Assembly: GCA_934621385.1 (NCBI GenBank)
Contig: CAKTUI010000003.1
Coordinates: 30,880-94,879, forward strand
DNA from: an uncultured Kiritimatiellota bacterium
Lineage (GTDB): Bacteria; Verrucomicrobiota; Kiritimatiellia; RFP12; UBA1067
Direction of reading: 5' to 3'
DNA length: 64,000 nucleotides
This document shows positions 25,686 through 33,719 of this stretch, in pieces. The notes beneath the pieces were generated by a model. That model was not told the DNA's origin. It was given only the letters and a program-made list of their open reading frames with translations, and made no database searches. Positions within the stretch are counted from its first letter, which is position 1. Each line of letters begins with the position of its first letter. A program made the position numbers and the translations under genes.

Positions 25686-26522
25686 TTAGGGACGCTCCAG
25701 CAGCCCGGTCGTCCACTCGCCAAACGTCTTTCGCCCGACCTCCCTCAGCCCATGCGACTCGTAGGTCTTCAAGACTTCCGGGTAGAGTTCCGTCAGAATG
25801 CCCGAGATAATCAGCCGACGACCAACGCAAGGGACAATCTCGGGGGCAAAGCGAATCAGAAGCGGGCCAAGGATATTGGCCGCAACGAGGTCGGACTTCG
25901 GGAGTTCGCGGCGAATCCGCGCCCCGAGACCATATTTGACATAATCGACCTTCACGCCGTTGAACGCGGCATTCTCGGCCGAGGCATCGACCGCCTCCTG
26001 ATCCACATCAAAGCCGAAGACAGGCGAGAAGCCCAGTTTAGCCGCCGCAATGGAGAGAATTCCGCTACCGCACCCCATGTCAAGGAAACTTCCCCCCTGG
26101 TCGGCGAGTTCGTCGATGAACTCAAGGCACGCCCGCGTCGTCTCGTGCTTACCCGTCCCAAACGCCATACCGGGATCAAGTGTAATGACGACCCCCTCGG
26201 TTGGCATCGGTTCCCACGGCGGATGGACGACGACACGCCGCCCAATCCGTTCCGTCTTGAAATGGCGGCGATAGGAAAGCTTCCAGTCCTCATCCGGAAT
26301 CTGCGCAACTTCAATCGGGGCCGACACGCCAACAATCGAAAGTGCCGCGCCAAGGCAGCGTTTCGCCTCTTCCGTCCGATCCGCCTCGGGGAAGTAGATC
26401 TGAACCTGCGTCAGCCTCTCCTCGATGTCGCGATAGGACGACAAAATGAAATCCCCTCCATCGAAGACCTCGAAGAGGGGATTCACATAACGCTCTTCTA
26501 TCGAGCAGTAGACCTTGTTCAT
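25686..26522 (-). CDS. prmA: Ribosomal protein L11 methyltransferase-like
   Basis: 278 residues from the ATG at 26522 (a longer in-frame start at 26543 is possible). The C-terminal class I methyltransferase has the SAM motif FLDMGCGSGILSIAAAKLG, the PrmA block ITLDPGMAFGTGKHETTR before it and VAANILGPLLIRFAPEI after it. It should methylate ribosomal protein L11. Directly followed by trpF. The ribosome site is weak. Confidence 0.9.
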   Translation of the reverse strand: MNKVYCSIEERYVNPLFEVFDGGDFILSSYRDIEERLTQVQIYFPEADRTEEAKRCLGAALSIVGVSAPIEVAQIPDEDWKLSYRRHFKTERIGRRVVVHPPWEPMPTEGVVITLDPGMAFGTGKHETTRACLEFIDELADQGGSFLDMGCGSGILSIAAAKLGFSPVFGFDVDQEAVDASAENAAFNGVKVDYVKYGLGARIRRELPKSDLVAANILGPLLIRFAPEIVPCVGRRLIISGILTELYPEVLKTYESHGLREVGRKTFGEWTTGLLERP

Positions 26523-26564
26523 GCGCAGTCCGAAAGCGACCAAGCCGACAAAAGTCGACGAGGC

Positions 26565-26780
26565 TTACTTAGCCGCCGCACGAGCAACGAGCTTGCGGAC
26601 GACGGTCGGACGCTGGACGAGCACACGCACCGCCTCATCGCCCATGAGACTGACGTCATCTTCCTTCATCCCGAACTTGACGAGACGACGGCGCTGCGCG
26701 GCATTCTTGCGCGACTTACCGGCCGGCGTCTTGCACGGACGGACATGAGATTCCTTACGAAGTGTACGACCTGTACCCAT
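26565..26780 (-). CDS. Small basic conserved-looking protein
   Basis: 71 residues, strongly basic in its first half (MGTGRTLRKESHVRPCKTPA, then KSRKNAAQRRRL) and helical in the second (EDDVSLMGDEAVRVLVQRP). It has a proper promoter (TATAAT at 26823-26828), a ~40-nt leader and GAGGT before the ATG. Size, charge and strong expression signals suggest a ribosome- or nucleic-acid-associated protein, but I do not recognise the family. It ends 42 nt before prmA and may be co-transcribed. Confidence 0.75.
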   Translation of the reverse strand: MGTGRTLRKESHVRPCKTPAGKSRKNAAQRRRLVKFGMKEDDVSLMGDEAVRVLVQRPTVVRKLVARAAAK

Positions 26781-26822
26781 TTTCTACCTCTATCTTTCTT
26801 TCCTTGGGAAAAATGTGCGCAT

Positions 26823-26828
26823 ATTATA
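26823..26828 (-). promoter_or_regulatory. -10 box of the small basic protein gene
   Basis: AAGGTATAAT on the minus strand, about 43 bp upstream of the ATG at 26780; a leader with a Shine-Dalgarno follows, in contrast to the leaderless genes nearby. Confidence 0.65.
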
Positions 26829-26896
26829 CCTTATTTCAGTGAAGTTTGCAAGGCGACCCAGCCCACAGCCATTCGCCCACAATTACCCCCTTGCTT

Positions 26897-26918
26897 TTTA
26901 ACCGAAAAAATGGTTAAA
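26897..26918. promoter_or_regulatory. Palindromic operator candidate for the Rrf2 gene
   Basis: TTTAACC - 8 bp A-rich - GGTTAAA, a perfect 7-bp inverted repeat centred ~42 bp upstream of the Rrf2 start, in an A/T-rich intergenic stretch. Rrf2 regulators bind such palindromes and often repress themselves, so this is a likely autoregulatory site. Confidence 0.5.
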
Positions 26919-26949
26919 TTCACATCTGAACTACGAATTGTCGAAAGAG

Positions 26950-27450
26950 ATGAATAAAGATACGGATACGGAAAAAGCTTCCTCCCGCGCCTCGTGCGCC
27001 CAGAGAGGGCTCAAGGTCTCCGCCAAGACCCGCTACGGTCTGCGCATCCTGCTGGATGTCGCCGCCCATAACCGGGACGCGAAGCCACGCTCAACGGCCG
27101 AAATCTCGCAATCCCAGCACATTTCGGAGAAGTTCATCTCGCGCCTCGTCCTTCCTCTCAGGGAAGCCGGGCTCATTCGCTCCGTCCGCGGTTCGGGGGG
27201 CGGCTTCCGCCTCGCGCGCTCCCCCGAGGACATCACGCTTCTCAAGATTGTCGAGACCATGCAGGGTCCCCTCTCCATCCTCGACTGCCTCTCCCATTCC
27301 AAGAAGTGTTCTCGCGAAGCCGACTGCCTTGCGCGGCGAATCTGGTCCGATGTCAACACGGGCTTTATGAATGTGCTCGCCCGCATTACCCTCGCCAAGA
27401 TTCTCGACCGTTCGTCCATCGCCACGGTGACGATGGACTTCTGCATCTGA
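26950..27450 (+). CDS. Rrf2-family transcriptional regulator with Fe-S-type cysteines
   Basis: 166 residues from the ATG at 26950 (a TTG at 26938 is in frame; neither has a good ribosome site). A winged helix-turn-helix typical of Rrf2/IscR follows a ~20-residue polar extension: KVSAKTRYGLRILLDVA, then ISEKFISRLVLPLREAGLIRSVRG and GGGFRLAR. Three cysteines, Cys113-x6-Cys120-x5-Cys126, sit where IscR/NsrR-type proteins bind an iron-sulfur cluster. It probably senses redox, nitric oxide or Fe-S status. The hsp20 pair lies downstream on the same strand, with its own sigma-54 site. Confidence 0.9.
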   Translation: MNKDTDTEKASSRASCAQRGLKVSAKTRYGLRILLDVAAHNRDAKPRSTAEISQSQHISEKFISRLVLPLREAGLIRSVRGSGGGFRLARSPEDITLLKIVETMQGPLSILDCLSHSKKCSREADCLARRIWSDVNTGFMNVLARITLAKILDRSSIATVTMDFCI

Positions 27451-27543
27451 CACCACGCCCCGCGTGAGCACTTCTGGGGCGCATTTCGTCCCATTCCGCG
27501 ACAGTTTGTCACAGGCGCATCCTTTCACTTCCCGGCTTTTGCC

Positions 27544-27560
27544 TTGGCACGGGCTATGCT
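27544..27560 (+). promoter_or_regulatory. Sigma-54 (-24/-12) promoter of hsp20 pair
   Basis: TTGGCACGGGCTATGCT matches the sigma-54 consensus YTGGCACGRNNNTTGCW at all but one position (A for the first T of TTGC). The expected transcription start is near 27572, about 33 nt before the hsp20 ATG. This implies activation by an enhancer-binding protein, which is not in the window. Confidence 0.75.
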
Positions 27561-27604
27561 CCCTCGTTTGGTGTTGAAACAAACGATTGAAAGGAGTTCA
27601 AGAC

Positions 27605-28018
27605 ATGAACACATTGGTAAACATTGATCCGTGGGGGTTTCTGGATGACCTGTTCGATGCGAACAGCCGCGCATTCAGGAGCATGAGGGCACGCGCCGCT
27701 GGGCGGTTCCCGCCCGTGAACGTGTTCTTGGACGATGATGCCGTTATCATCGACCTGGAACTGCCGGGCAAGACGGCGAAGGATGTCTCGCTCACACTTG
27801 AACCGCAGGCCGTCGTCGTGGCGGACAAGCCTGCCGAAACGACCGATCCAGCAACGGGCAAGGCCGTTGAGGCTCGCCCTGCGTGGAGCCGTCGCCTCGA
27901 ACTGCCCTTCCGCGTCAACGCCGACAAGGCGAACGCCAAGTTCGAAAATGGCATTCTGCGCATCGAACTGCCCAAGGCCGAGGCCGACGGCGTTCGGCAC
28001 ATCGCCATCCAGGGCTAA
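27605..28018 (+). CDS. Hsp20 small heat-shock protein (first copy)
   Basis: 137 residues from the ATG at 27605 with AGGAG 8 nt upstream (an earlier ATG at 27587 overlaps the ribosome site). The alpha-crystallin domain covers ~40-137: PPVNVFLDDDAVIIDLELPG, an LEL-rich core and the end ENGILRIELPKAE. An ATP-independent holdase chaperone that binds unfolded proteins. Transcribed from the sigma-54 site together with the second copy 44 nt downstream. Confidence 0.93.
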   Translation: MNTLVNIDPWGFLDDLFDANSRAFRSMRARAAGRFPPVNVFLDDDAVIIDLELPGKTAKDVSLTLEPQAVVVADKPAETTDPATGKAVEARPAWSRRLELPFRVNADKANAKFENGILRIELPKAEADGVRHIAIQG

Positions 28019-28062
28019 CGAATGGGTAATCAACGAAAGGCAAAGAGGAAAGGAAACTTGAA

Positions 28063-28398
28063 ATGAACGAGGAAAAATATGTGGTTCCAACGGCAATCCT
28101 GTCGGAGAAGCCTGATGAATATGAACTGAAGGTCGAAGTTCCCGGCATCGGGAAGGACGAGGCCGAGTTGCATGTCGAGGGTAAGACCTTGACGCTGAAG
28201 ACGCACACGAAGTACCAGAACCCGGCCGGCTTTCGGCAGGTCGCGGCAGAATTCGAGCGTCCGAACTACGCCATGAGTGCCGATCTGCCCGAACTCGCCA
28301 ACCCGGCGACGCTCGCGGCGAAACTGGAGAACGGTATTCTGACCGTCACCGTCAAGAAACGCGCCGAGACGCAGGCCAAAAAGATTGAGATTCACTAA
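28063..28398 (+). CDS. Hsp20 small heat-shock protein (second copy)
   Basis: 111 residues, almost only the alpha-crystallin domain: YELKVEVPGIGKDEAELHVE, then FERPNYAMSADLPELANP and ENGILTVTVKKRAE. It is diverged from the first copy rather than a recent duplicate. Ribosome site AAAGGAAA precedes the ATG. A strong terminator follows. Tandem unlike Hsp20 pairs often co-assemble. Confidence 0.92.
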   Translation: MNEEKYVVPTAILSEKPDEYELKVEVPGIGKDEAELHVEGKTLTLKTHTKYQNPAGFRQVAAEFERPNYAMSADLPELANPATLAAKLENGILTVTVKKRAETQAKKIEIH

Positions 28399-28420
28399 AT
28401 CTCAGTCGAAATGACAGCGA

Positions 28421-28459
28421 AGACCCCCGATGAGCCAAGGCTCGTCGGGGGTCTTTTTT
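28421..28459 (+). terminator. Rho-independent terminator after hsp20 pair
   Basis: The stem AGACCCCCGA-GAGC pairs with GCTC-TCGGGGGTCT around a short loop and is followed by eight or more Ts. It also separates the hsp20 transcript from the convergent lysC gene. Confidence 0.9.
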
Positions 28460-28483
28460 TTTACGCCCAAGGGAGCGTGGAAC

Positions 28484-29851
28484 TCAGCGTCCGAAGAACG
28501 CCTTGTAAAGCGCACGAACGGCGGCATCCCGATCCTGCTGGCGAATGGCAATCATGAACGAGACCTCGCTCGACCCCTGGTTGACCATCGACAGCGAGAT
28601 GCCGGCCGAGGCAAGCGCCAGGCAGGCCTTCGCAAACATACCGGGCGTATAGCACATACCTTCGCCGACAATCATGATGATCGTGATGTCGCGCTCAACG
28701 GCGACGTTGTCGGGTTCAAGTTCGCGGCGAATCGCCTGAATGACGCGGCGCTCCTTCTCCTTCGACAGATTCACGCCCTTCACGACCACGCACTGAGAAT
28801 CGACCCCGGACGGCATGTGCTCATAGGCGATGTGCTCGTCTTCAAGAATCTGAAGCAACCGACGACCAAAGCCAATCGCCCGGTTCATCAGGTACTTCTC
28901 GACGACGATGTTGCAGAAGTCATCCTGCGAGGCGATGCCGACGACCGTGCCCGGCACAACCCGCCGCGACTGGACAATCATCGTGCCCGGCTCGGACGGA
29001 TGATTCGTGTTGCGGATGTTGATTGGAATCCGCGCCCGGACGGCCGGAATCACCGCGTCATCATTGAACACGCCAAAGCCCGCATAGGCGAGTTCGCGCA
29101 TTTCGCGGTAGGTCATCGTCGGGATGCCCTCTCCATCCTTCACCTCGGGAACAATGCGCGGATCGACTGGATAGACCGAATCGACATCCGTGAAGTTCTC
29201 GTAGACATCGGCGCAGACGGCAGCCGCAAGAATCGAACCGGTGATGTCACTTCCGCCGCGCGGGAAGGTTGCGACCTTGCCTTCCTTCGTATAGCCGAAG
29301 AAGCCCGGATAGATGACGATTCCGTCGAAATTGGAGAACGCACGGGAAAGCGTCGCGTAGCTGGTCGGGTCAAGCGTTGCATCGCCGAACTCGCCCATCA
29401 GGATCATCCCCGTCTCGCGTGGGCTTGCATACCGCGCCTTCCGTCCACGCGCCGTAAACGCAACGGCCACAAGCTTCGCGTTGTTATCCTCACCCGCCGC
29501 CTTCAACAAATCCATGAACTCGGCAGGTGAAAGCGACATGCGTTGCGCCAGCCGCCCCTTCAGATCCGCCTCGATTTCGTGGACAATGTCATCGCCGAGG
29601 CGCAACTCCGTCGCAATCTCGGCATACCGCTCGACGACCGCACCGAACGCCCGATCCGTGTTTTCGCCTTCGAGCGCCGTCTTGGCGAGTGCAATCAGAA
29701 GGTCCGTCACCTTCGTATCGCCCGAATGTCGTTTACCGGGGGCGGAGACGACGACAATCCGCCGCGTCGGATCCGCCAGGACGATGTCAATGACCTTGTT
29801 GAGCTGAGCCGCATTGGCAAGCGAGCTGCCACCAAACTTACATACTTTCAT
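28484..29851 (-). CDS. lysC: Aspartate kinase
   Basis: 455 residues from the ATG at 29851 (MKVCKFGGSS, the family N-terminus; a longer frame to 29881 is less likely). It phosphorylates aspartate, the first step to lysine, threonine and methionine. Kinase motifs: KFGGSSLAN, FPRGGSDITGSILAA and YREMRELAYAGFGV. Two ACT-type regulatory segments form the last ~150 residues, implying feedback control by amino acids. It follows hom by 38 nt in one transcript. Confidence 0.95.
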   Translation of the reverse strand: MKVCKFGGSSLANAAQLNKVIDIVLADPTRRIVVVSAPGKRHSGDTKVTDLLIALAKTALEGENTDRAFGAVVERYAEIATELRLGDDIVHEIEADLKGRLAQRMSLSPAEFMDLLKAAGEDNNAKLVAVAFTARGRKARYASPRETGMILMGEFGDATLDPTSYATLSRAFSNFDGIVIYPGFFGYTKEGKVATFPRGGSDITGSILAAAVCADVYENFTDVDSVYPVDPRIVPEVKDGEGIPTMTYREMRELAYAGFGVFNDDAVIPAVRARIPINIRNTNHPSEPGTMIVQSRRVVPGTVVGIASQDDFCNIVVEKYLMNRAIGFGRRLLQILEDEHIAYEHMPSGVDSQCVVVKGVNLSKEKERRVIQAIRRELEPDNVAVERDITIIMIVGEGMCYTPGMFAKACLALASAGISLSMVNQGSSEVSFMIAIRQQDRDAAVRALYKAFFGR

Positions 29852-29889
29852 TGTCGTTGAGTTCCGATGAATGGACAACATTCGTTAGT

Positions 29890-31182
29890 TCAGAGGACGC
29901 GGAGCGAGACGGGCAAACCCGAAATCATACCCGACCGGACGATTTCATCCAACGCCTTCATCAAATCAGCCGTCTTCGCCTCGTGCGTCAGCACGACGAC
30001 GGGGGCGAAGCCGTCCGTTCCGGCCGCCTTCTGGGAGGCCGCCGAGATTGAGACCCCATGCGCACCGAGCGTCGTTGCGATAACACCAAACGCACCCGGC
30101 TTGTCGGCCACATTGAAGCGGAGATAGTAGGAGGACGAAATCTCGCCCGCCGCACGCAACTTCATCTGCCCTTGCGCATAATCAGGGATGCCACGCGCAT
30201 AGCGCGTCTCACCGTGCGCCAGGTTGCGGGCAATGTCACCAATGTCACCAACGACCGTCGAGGCCGTCGGTGCGCGTCCAGCACCCCGCCCGTAGTACAT
30301 CGTGTAGTCGCTCATGTCACCCTTGACCCACGCCGCGTTGAACGCATCGTTGACCGACGCGAGCATGTGCGTCATCGGCACAAGCGTCGGGCCGACACCG
30401 ACCTCGACCTCATCACCGACACGCGCAACACGCGCCAGGAGCTTGATCCGATAGCCGAAATCTGCCGCGTAACGCACATCCTCGCCCGCCAAGTTGCGGA
30501 TGCCCTTCACATCCACCTCGTCAACCTTCGGCTGGAAGCCATACGCCAGCGCGGCAAGAATACAGGCCTTATGGGCCGTGTCGAACCCATCGATATCGAG
30601 GGATGGGTTCGCTTCGGCATAACCAAGACGCTGGGCCTCCTTCAGGACCTCGTCAAACGGCAGCCCTTCATTCTCCATCCGCGTCAGAATGTAGTTGCAG
30701 GTTCCGTTCAGAATCCCGTGGATGGACTCAATCGTATTGCCGGCGAGACCTTCGCGCAGGACGCGGATGATGGGGATGCCACCACCGACGGAAGCCCCGA
30801 AATAGATGTCCACGCCATTCTTCTTGGCCGTATCGAAAATTTCCGCACCATATTCGGCCAGCAGTTTCTTGTTGGCCGTCACAACGCACTTGTGGTTGTT
30901 GAGAGCCTCCAGGACGAACGTCTTCGCGATACCCGTTCCACCAATCGTCTCGACGACAATCTGAACCTCCGGGTCGGCAATCACGCCCTTGGCATCCGTC
31001 GTCAGCACACCCTCCGGCACGGCGATGCCGCGATCCGTCGTAATGTCGAGATCGGCAATCTTGCGCAGGACAATATCCACGCCCAGCCGCTGCGCCATGA
31101 CATCGCGATGCTTCAGGAGGCCGTCCGCGACACCCGCACCAACCGTCCCAAACCCGAGTATCCCTACTCCAATCTGCTTCAT
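29890..31182 (-). CDS. hom: Homoserine dehydrogenase
   Basis: 430 residues. It reduces aspartate semialdehyde to homoserine. The N-terminal NAD(P) fold has GILGFGTVGAGVADGLL, the signature ASVGGGIPIIRVLREGL and GILNGTCNYILTRM with the catalytic region, and the C-terminal ACT domain begins near YYLRFNVADKPGAFG. AAGGA lies 8 nt before the ATG, and a TAAAAT -10-like box (31218-31223, minus strand) sits ~35 bp upstream. Operon with lysC, a compact separate version of the fused ThrA. Confidence 0.95.
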   Translation of the reverse strand: MKQIGVGILGFGTVGAGVADGLLKHRDVMAQRLGVDIVLRKIADLDITTDRGIAVPEGVLTTDAKGVIADPEVQIVVETIGGTGIAKTFVLEALNNHKCVVTANKKLLAEYGAEIFDTAKKNGVDIYFGASVGGGIPIIRVLREGLAGNTIESIHGILNGTCNYILTRMENEGLPFDEVLKEAQRLGYAEANPSLDIDGFDTAHKACILAALAYGFQPKVDEVDVKGIRNLAGEDVRYAADFGYRIKLLARVARVGDEVEVGVGPTLVPMTHMLASVNDAFNAAWVKGDMSDYTMYYGRGAGRAPTASTVVGDIGDIARNLAHGETRYARGIPDYAQGQMKLRAAGEISSSYYLRFNVADKPGAFGVIATTLGAHGVSISAASQKAAGTDGFAPVVVLTHEAKTADLMKALDEIVRSGMISGLPVSLRVL

Positions 31183-31434
31183 CTGTTTCGTCCTTCCATC
31201 TGTCAGAAAATCGGCATATTTTACTCTTTTCGGCGGCTAAAAGTCAATGCCGCCCCGAGAAGAATTGCGCGGAAACCGCGCAAGAGTCGAGCCAACCCAT
31301 TCCGTGATTTCCGCAAACGCCGCGCGTTTCTTCACCGCACCATCCGGTCCGATTCGGCACGCGGCAACACGCTTGTCGGCAGGACGGAACACGGACAAGC
31401 CGACGCCCGATTCAAGTCCTGCCCATCAGCGCAG

Positions 31435-31545
31435 ATTCTCGTGCCCATCGGACGGAGACTTACTCTATGAGTAAATCAAAACTTACTCATAGAGTAAGTC
31501 CAAAGTTACTCATAGAGTAAGTTTCTTTCTGATGGGCACGAGAAT
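31435..31545. repeat. Triple-palindrome element B
   Basis: Three 15-nt palindromic cores, TTACTCTATGAGTAA (31460) then twice TTACTCATAGAGTAA (31483, 31506), lie exactly 23 bp apart with spacers ATCAAAAC and GTCCAAAG. The first core is the reverse complement of the other two, so left and right halves fold into one long stem: the outer arms ATTCTCGTGCCCATC are perfectly inverted, and the whole arm pairs with about four mismatches. Spacers and flanks match element A at 23953-24050, but the core centre differs (CTATG/CATAG versus GCCC). The gene-free stretch 31183-31791 around it holds a GCGCGG-aaa-CCGCGC hairpin near 31270 and nothing else I can name. Confidence 0.87.
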
Positions 31546-31777
31546 TCCAGGCGATACCGACACCGCGCCGCCGGGATGCGCAGGAGAGTCCCATCTACAG
31601 CCTTTCTCTCGGCAAAATGACAAGAACAAGAGAAAAATGTGACACTTTCAAGAGAAATCCCTCATCGGCAACGGAAAGCGGGGCACTGCTCACGTCGGGA
31701 ATGCCGCTTCTGATGGTCTATGTCCGCGACAGGAATGCGCCGAACGATGACGCGTGGACAGTCGACGCGAAAGATGG

Positions 31778-31783
31778 TAGACT
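31778..31783 (+). promoter_or_regulatory. -10 box of the flippase-like gene
   Basis: GATGGTAGACT (extended -10, TAGACT), then 8 bp to the ATG at 31792 and no ribosome site: near-leaderless, and the main reason for choosing this start. Confidence 0.55.
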
Positions 31784-31791
31784 ACTTCCCC

Positions 31792-33084
31792 ATGTTCAGC
31801 CGCGGCAGTTCTATCGGTTCATTCTGGAAGCACGCAATCTTCCTCTTTCTCGCCCTCCGGGTTGGCGATTTCGTCAATCTGGCGGCGGGGCTTTGGTTTG
31901 TCCCGAAGTACATCTCACCCCAGGAACTGGGCGCGGTTCTGCCCGTCACGACCTTTGCGACCTTTCTCTCTCTCCCCGTCTTTGCCTTCGCCATGACGGT
32001 CATGCGCGAGAGTGCGCACCTTTCGGCCCTTGACGAGCGCGGCAAACTGAAGACCCTGCTTCGGGGTGTCTTCATCGTCATTGCCGTCCTGGCGGCCCTT
32101 TCACTCGTCGGTGCCGCGCTGGCCATTCCTCGGTTTTTGACCGCCATGCGCGTACCCGACGCGCTTGTCGGGTTTCTTGTCGTCGCGGCGGCCTTCCTCG
32201 GTTGCATCGCCCCCGTCTATTCCGATGCCCTCCAGTCCCTTCGCAAGTTCAACGCCCTCGGACTCATTGAAATCATCGGCTCGCTTGCCCGGTTCGCTGT
32301 CCTCGCGATCACCATGCCCCTTCGCGCCCTCGCCGGCTATTTTGCCGGGCAGACTCTGCCGCCGCTCGTCCGCATGGCCGGCAGCGTGTTCGCGCTTCGC
32401 CGCGACCTCTCCGTCCCTGCCGCGCCCTACTGGTCCCGCCCCATTGTCCGCAAGATCGCCCTCATCTTCATTGGAATTCTCGCCTACCAAATTGCCCCGA
32501 TGCTGGCAGGCCTTCTTGAGCAGTCCGTCCTTCGGACGCACCTCTCCGACTTTGATTCAGCCGGCTTCTACATGATTAGCCGATTCTCCGACTTCCTCTA
32601 CTATCTGACATTTCCCCTCCTGCTCGTCATGTTCCCCTACACGGCCAATGCCTCCGAGACCGGCAAGTCGACGCGGCCGTTCGTCCTGTCCTGCAGTCTC
32701 CTCACCCTCGGCGCGGCAGTTCTGATGATGGTCGTCTACCACTTCTTCGGGCGCGAACTCCTTGCCCTGCTCCCACACGGCGCGGACTACGCGACACTTG
32801 CGACCTTCATGCCGTTCCTCGTCCTCATCACCGCCCTCACCGCCTGCCAGACCTTTTATACGAATGCGGAAGTCTCAGCCGGACGCTTCGGCTTCCTCGG
32901 CTGGTTCCTCCCCGTCAACGCGGCGTATTCCCTCGCACTGTTCACATTGGCAGGGACCATCACCAGCCTCCGCACGATGCTGGTATGGATGGCCGCTCTT
33001 GCCGCGCTTCGCTTCGTCCTCGCCCTCGGATTCATGTGCCGAGCGCACAGGACGGGCACTCGCCGTTCGGCGAACTGCCGTTAG
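31792..33084 (+). CDS. Polysaccharide flippase-like (Wzx/MATE-type) membrane protein
   Basis: 430 residues from the ATG at 31792 (upstream in-frame starts lie before the -10 box). About 12-13 membrane segments, starting IFLFLALRVGDFVNLAAGLW and ending FVLALGFMC, in the arrangement of the Wzx/PST flippase superfamily, which moves lipid-linked sugars across the inner membrane. No catalytic motif is expected. It is a monocistronic unit, convergent with purN (4-bp overlap of ends), and separate from the second Wzx-like gene at 46.5-47.8 kb. Confidence 0.82.
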   Translation: MFSRGSSIGSFWKHAIFLFLALRVGDFVNLAAGLWFVPKYISPQELGAVLPVTTFATFLSLPVFAFAMTVMRESAHLSALDERGKLKTLLRGVFIVIAVLAALSLVGAALAIPRFLTAMRVPDALVGFLVVAAAFLGCIAPVYSDALQSLRKFNALGLIEIIGSLARFAVLAITMPLRALAGYFAGQTLPPLVRMAGSVFALRRDLSVPAAPYWSRPIVRKIALIFIGILAYQIAPMLAGLLEQSVLRTHLSDFDSAGFYMISRFSDFLYYLTFPLLLVMFPYTANASETGKSTRPFVLSCSLLTLGAAVLMMVVYHFFGRELLALLPHGADYATLATFMPFLVLITALTACQTFYTNAEVSAGRFGFLGWFLPVNAAYSLALFTLAGTITSLRTMLVWMAALAALRFVLALGFMCRAHRTGTRRSANCR

Positions 33085-33698
33085 TCGCCGATACGGACGC
33101 GACGGCCCTCAATGCGGTACTTGCCGGACGACAGGATATTGAGCGCCTCCGGATACGCCAGATGCTCCTGAACCTGGATGCGGGCATGGAGCGATTCGGG
33201 CGTGTCGTCCTCCAAGACGGGGACGGCTTTCTGCACGAGAATCGGACCTGAATCGGTGCCCGCATCAACGAAATGAACGGTCACGCCCGCGACCTTGCAC
33301 CCATAGTCGAGCGCCTGCGTCCAGCTGTGGACGCCCGGGAAGGCCGGCAGGAGCGCCGGGTGAATGTTCAGGACGCGATTGGGAAAGGCGGCGAGAAGTT
33401 TCGGCTTCACAATGCGCATGAAGCCGGCGAGCACGACGGTGTCGACCCCGGCCGACTTGAGCAGTTCAATGCAGTGGTCTTCGGCCACGCCCTCAAGTTT
33501 CGTCTTCCAGGGCGAACAGTCGAGATATTGGCAGGGAATGCCGTGCCGACGCGCCCGTTCCAAGATCCGCGCATCCGCCACGTCCGCCAGCACCAGACGG
33601 ATGTCCGCATCAAGCGTCCCCGCGTCAATCGCGTCGACAATCGACTGCATATTCGAACCAGCCCCCGACCCGAGGACACCCAAATGCAACTTGCTCAT
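33081..33698 (-). CDS. purN: Phosphoribosylglycinamide formyltransferase
   Basis: 205 residues from the ATG at 33698 with AGGAGGG about 11 nt upstream. Transfers formyl from 10-formyl-THF to GAR in purine synthesis. Catalytic Asn and His are in LNIHPALLPAFPG, the Asp in HFVDAGTDSGPI; the N-terminal LGSGAGSNMQSI binds the GAR phosphate. Last gene of an xseB-ATPase-purN string. Confidence 0.95.
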   Translation of the reverse strand: MSKLHLGVLGSGAGSNMQSIVDAIDAGTLDADIRLVLADVADARILERARRHGIPCQYLDCSPWKTKLEGVAEDHCIELLKSAGVDTVVLAGFMRIVKPKLLAAFPNRVLNIHPALLPAFPGVHSWTQALDYGCKVAGVTVHFVDAGTDSGPILVQKAVPVLEDDTPESLHARIQVQEHLAYPEALNILSSGKYRIEGRRVRIGD

Positions 33699-33719
33699 CG
33701 TTCCCAAACCCTCCTAAAA

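Noticed and set aside
30058..31470. Plus-strand ORF of 470 codons opposite hom
   Set aside because: Antisense shadow of homoserine dehydrogenase, whose motifs and RBS are clear.
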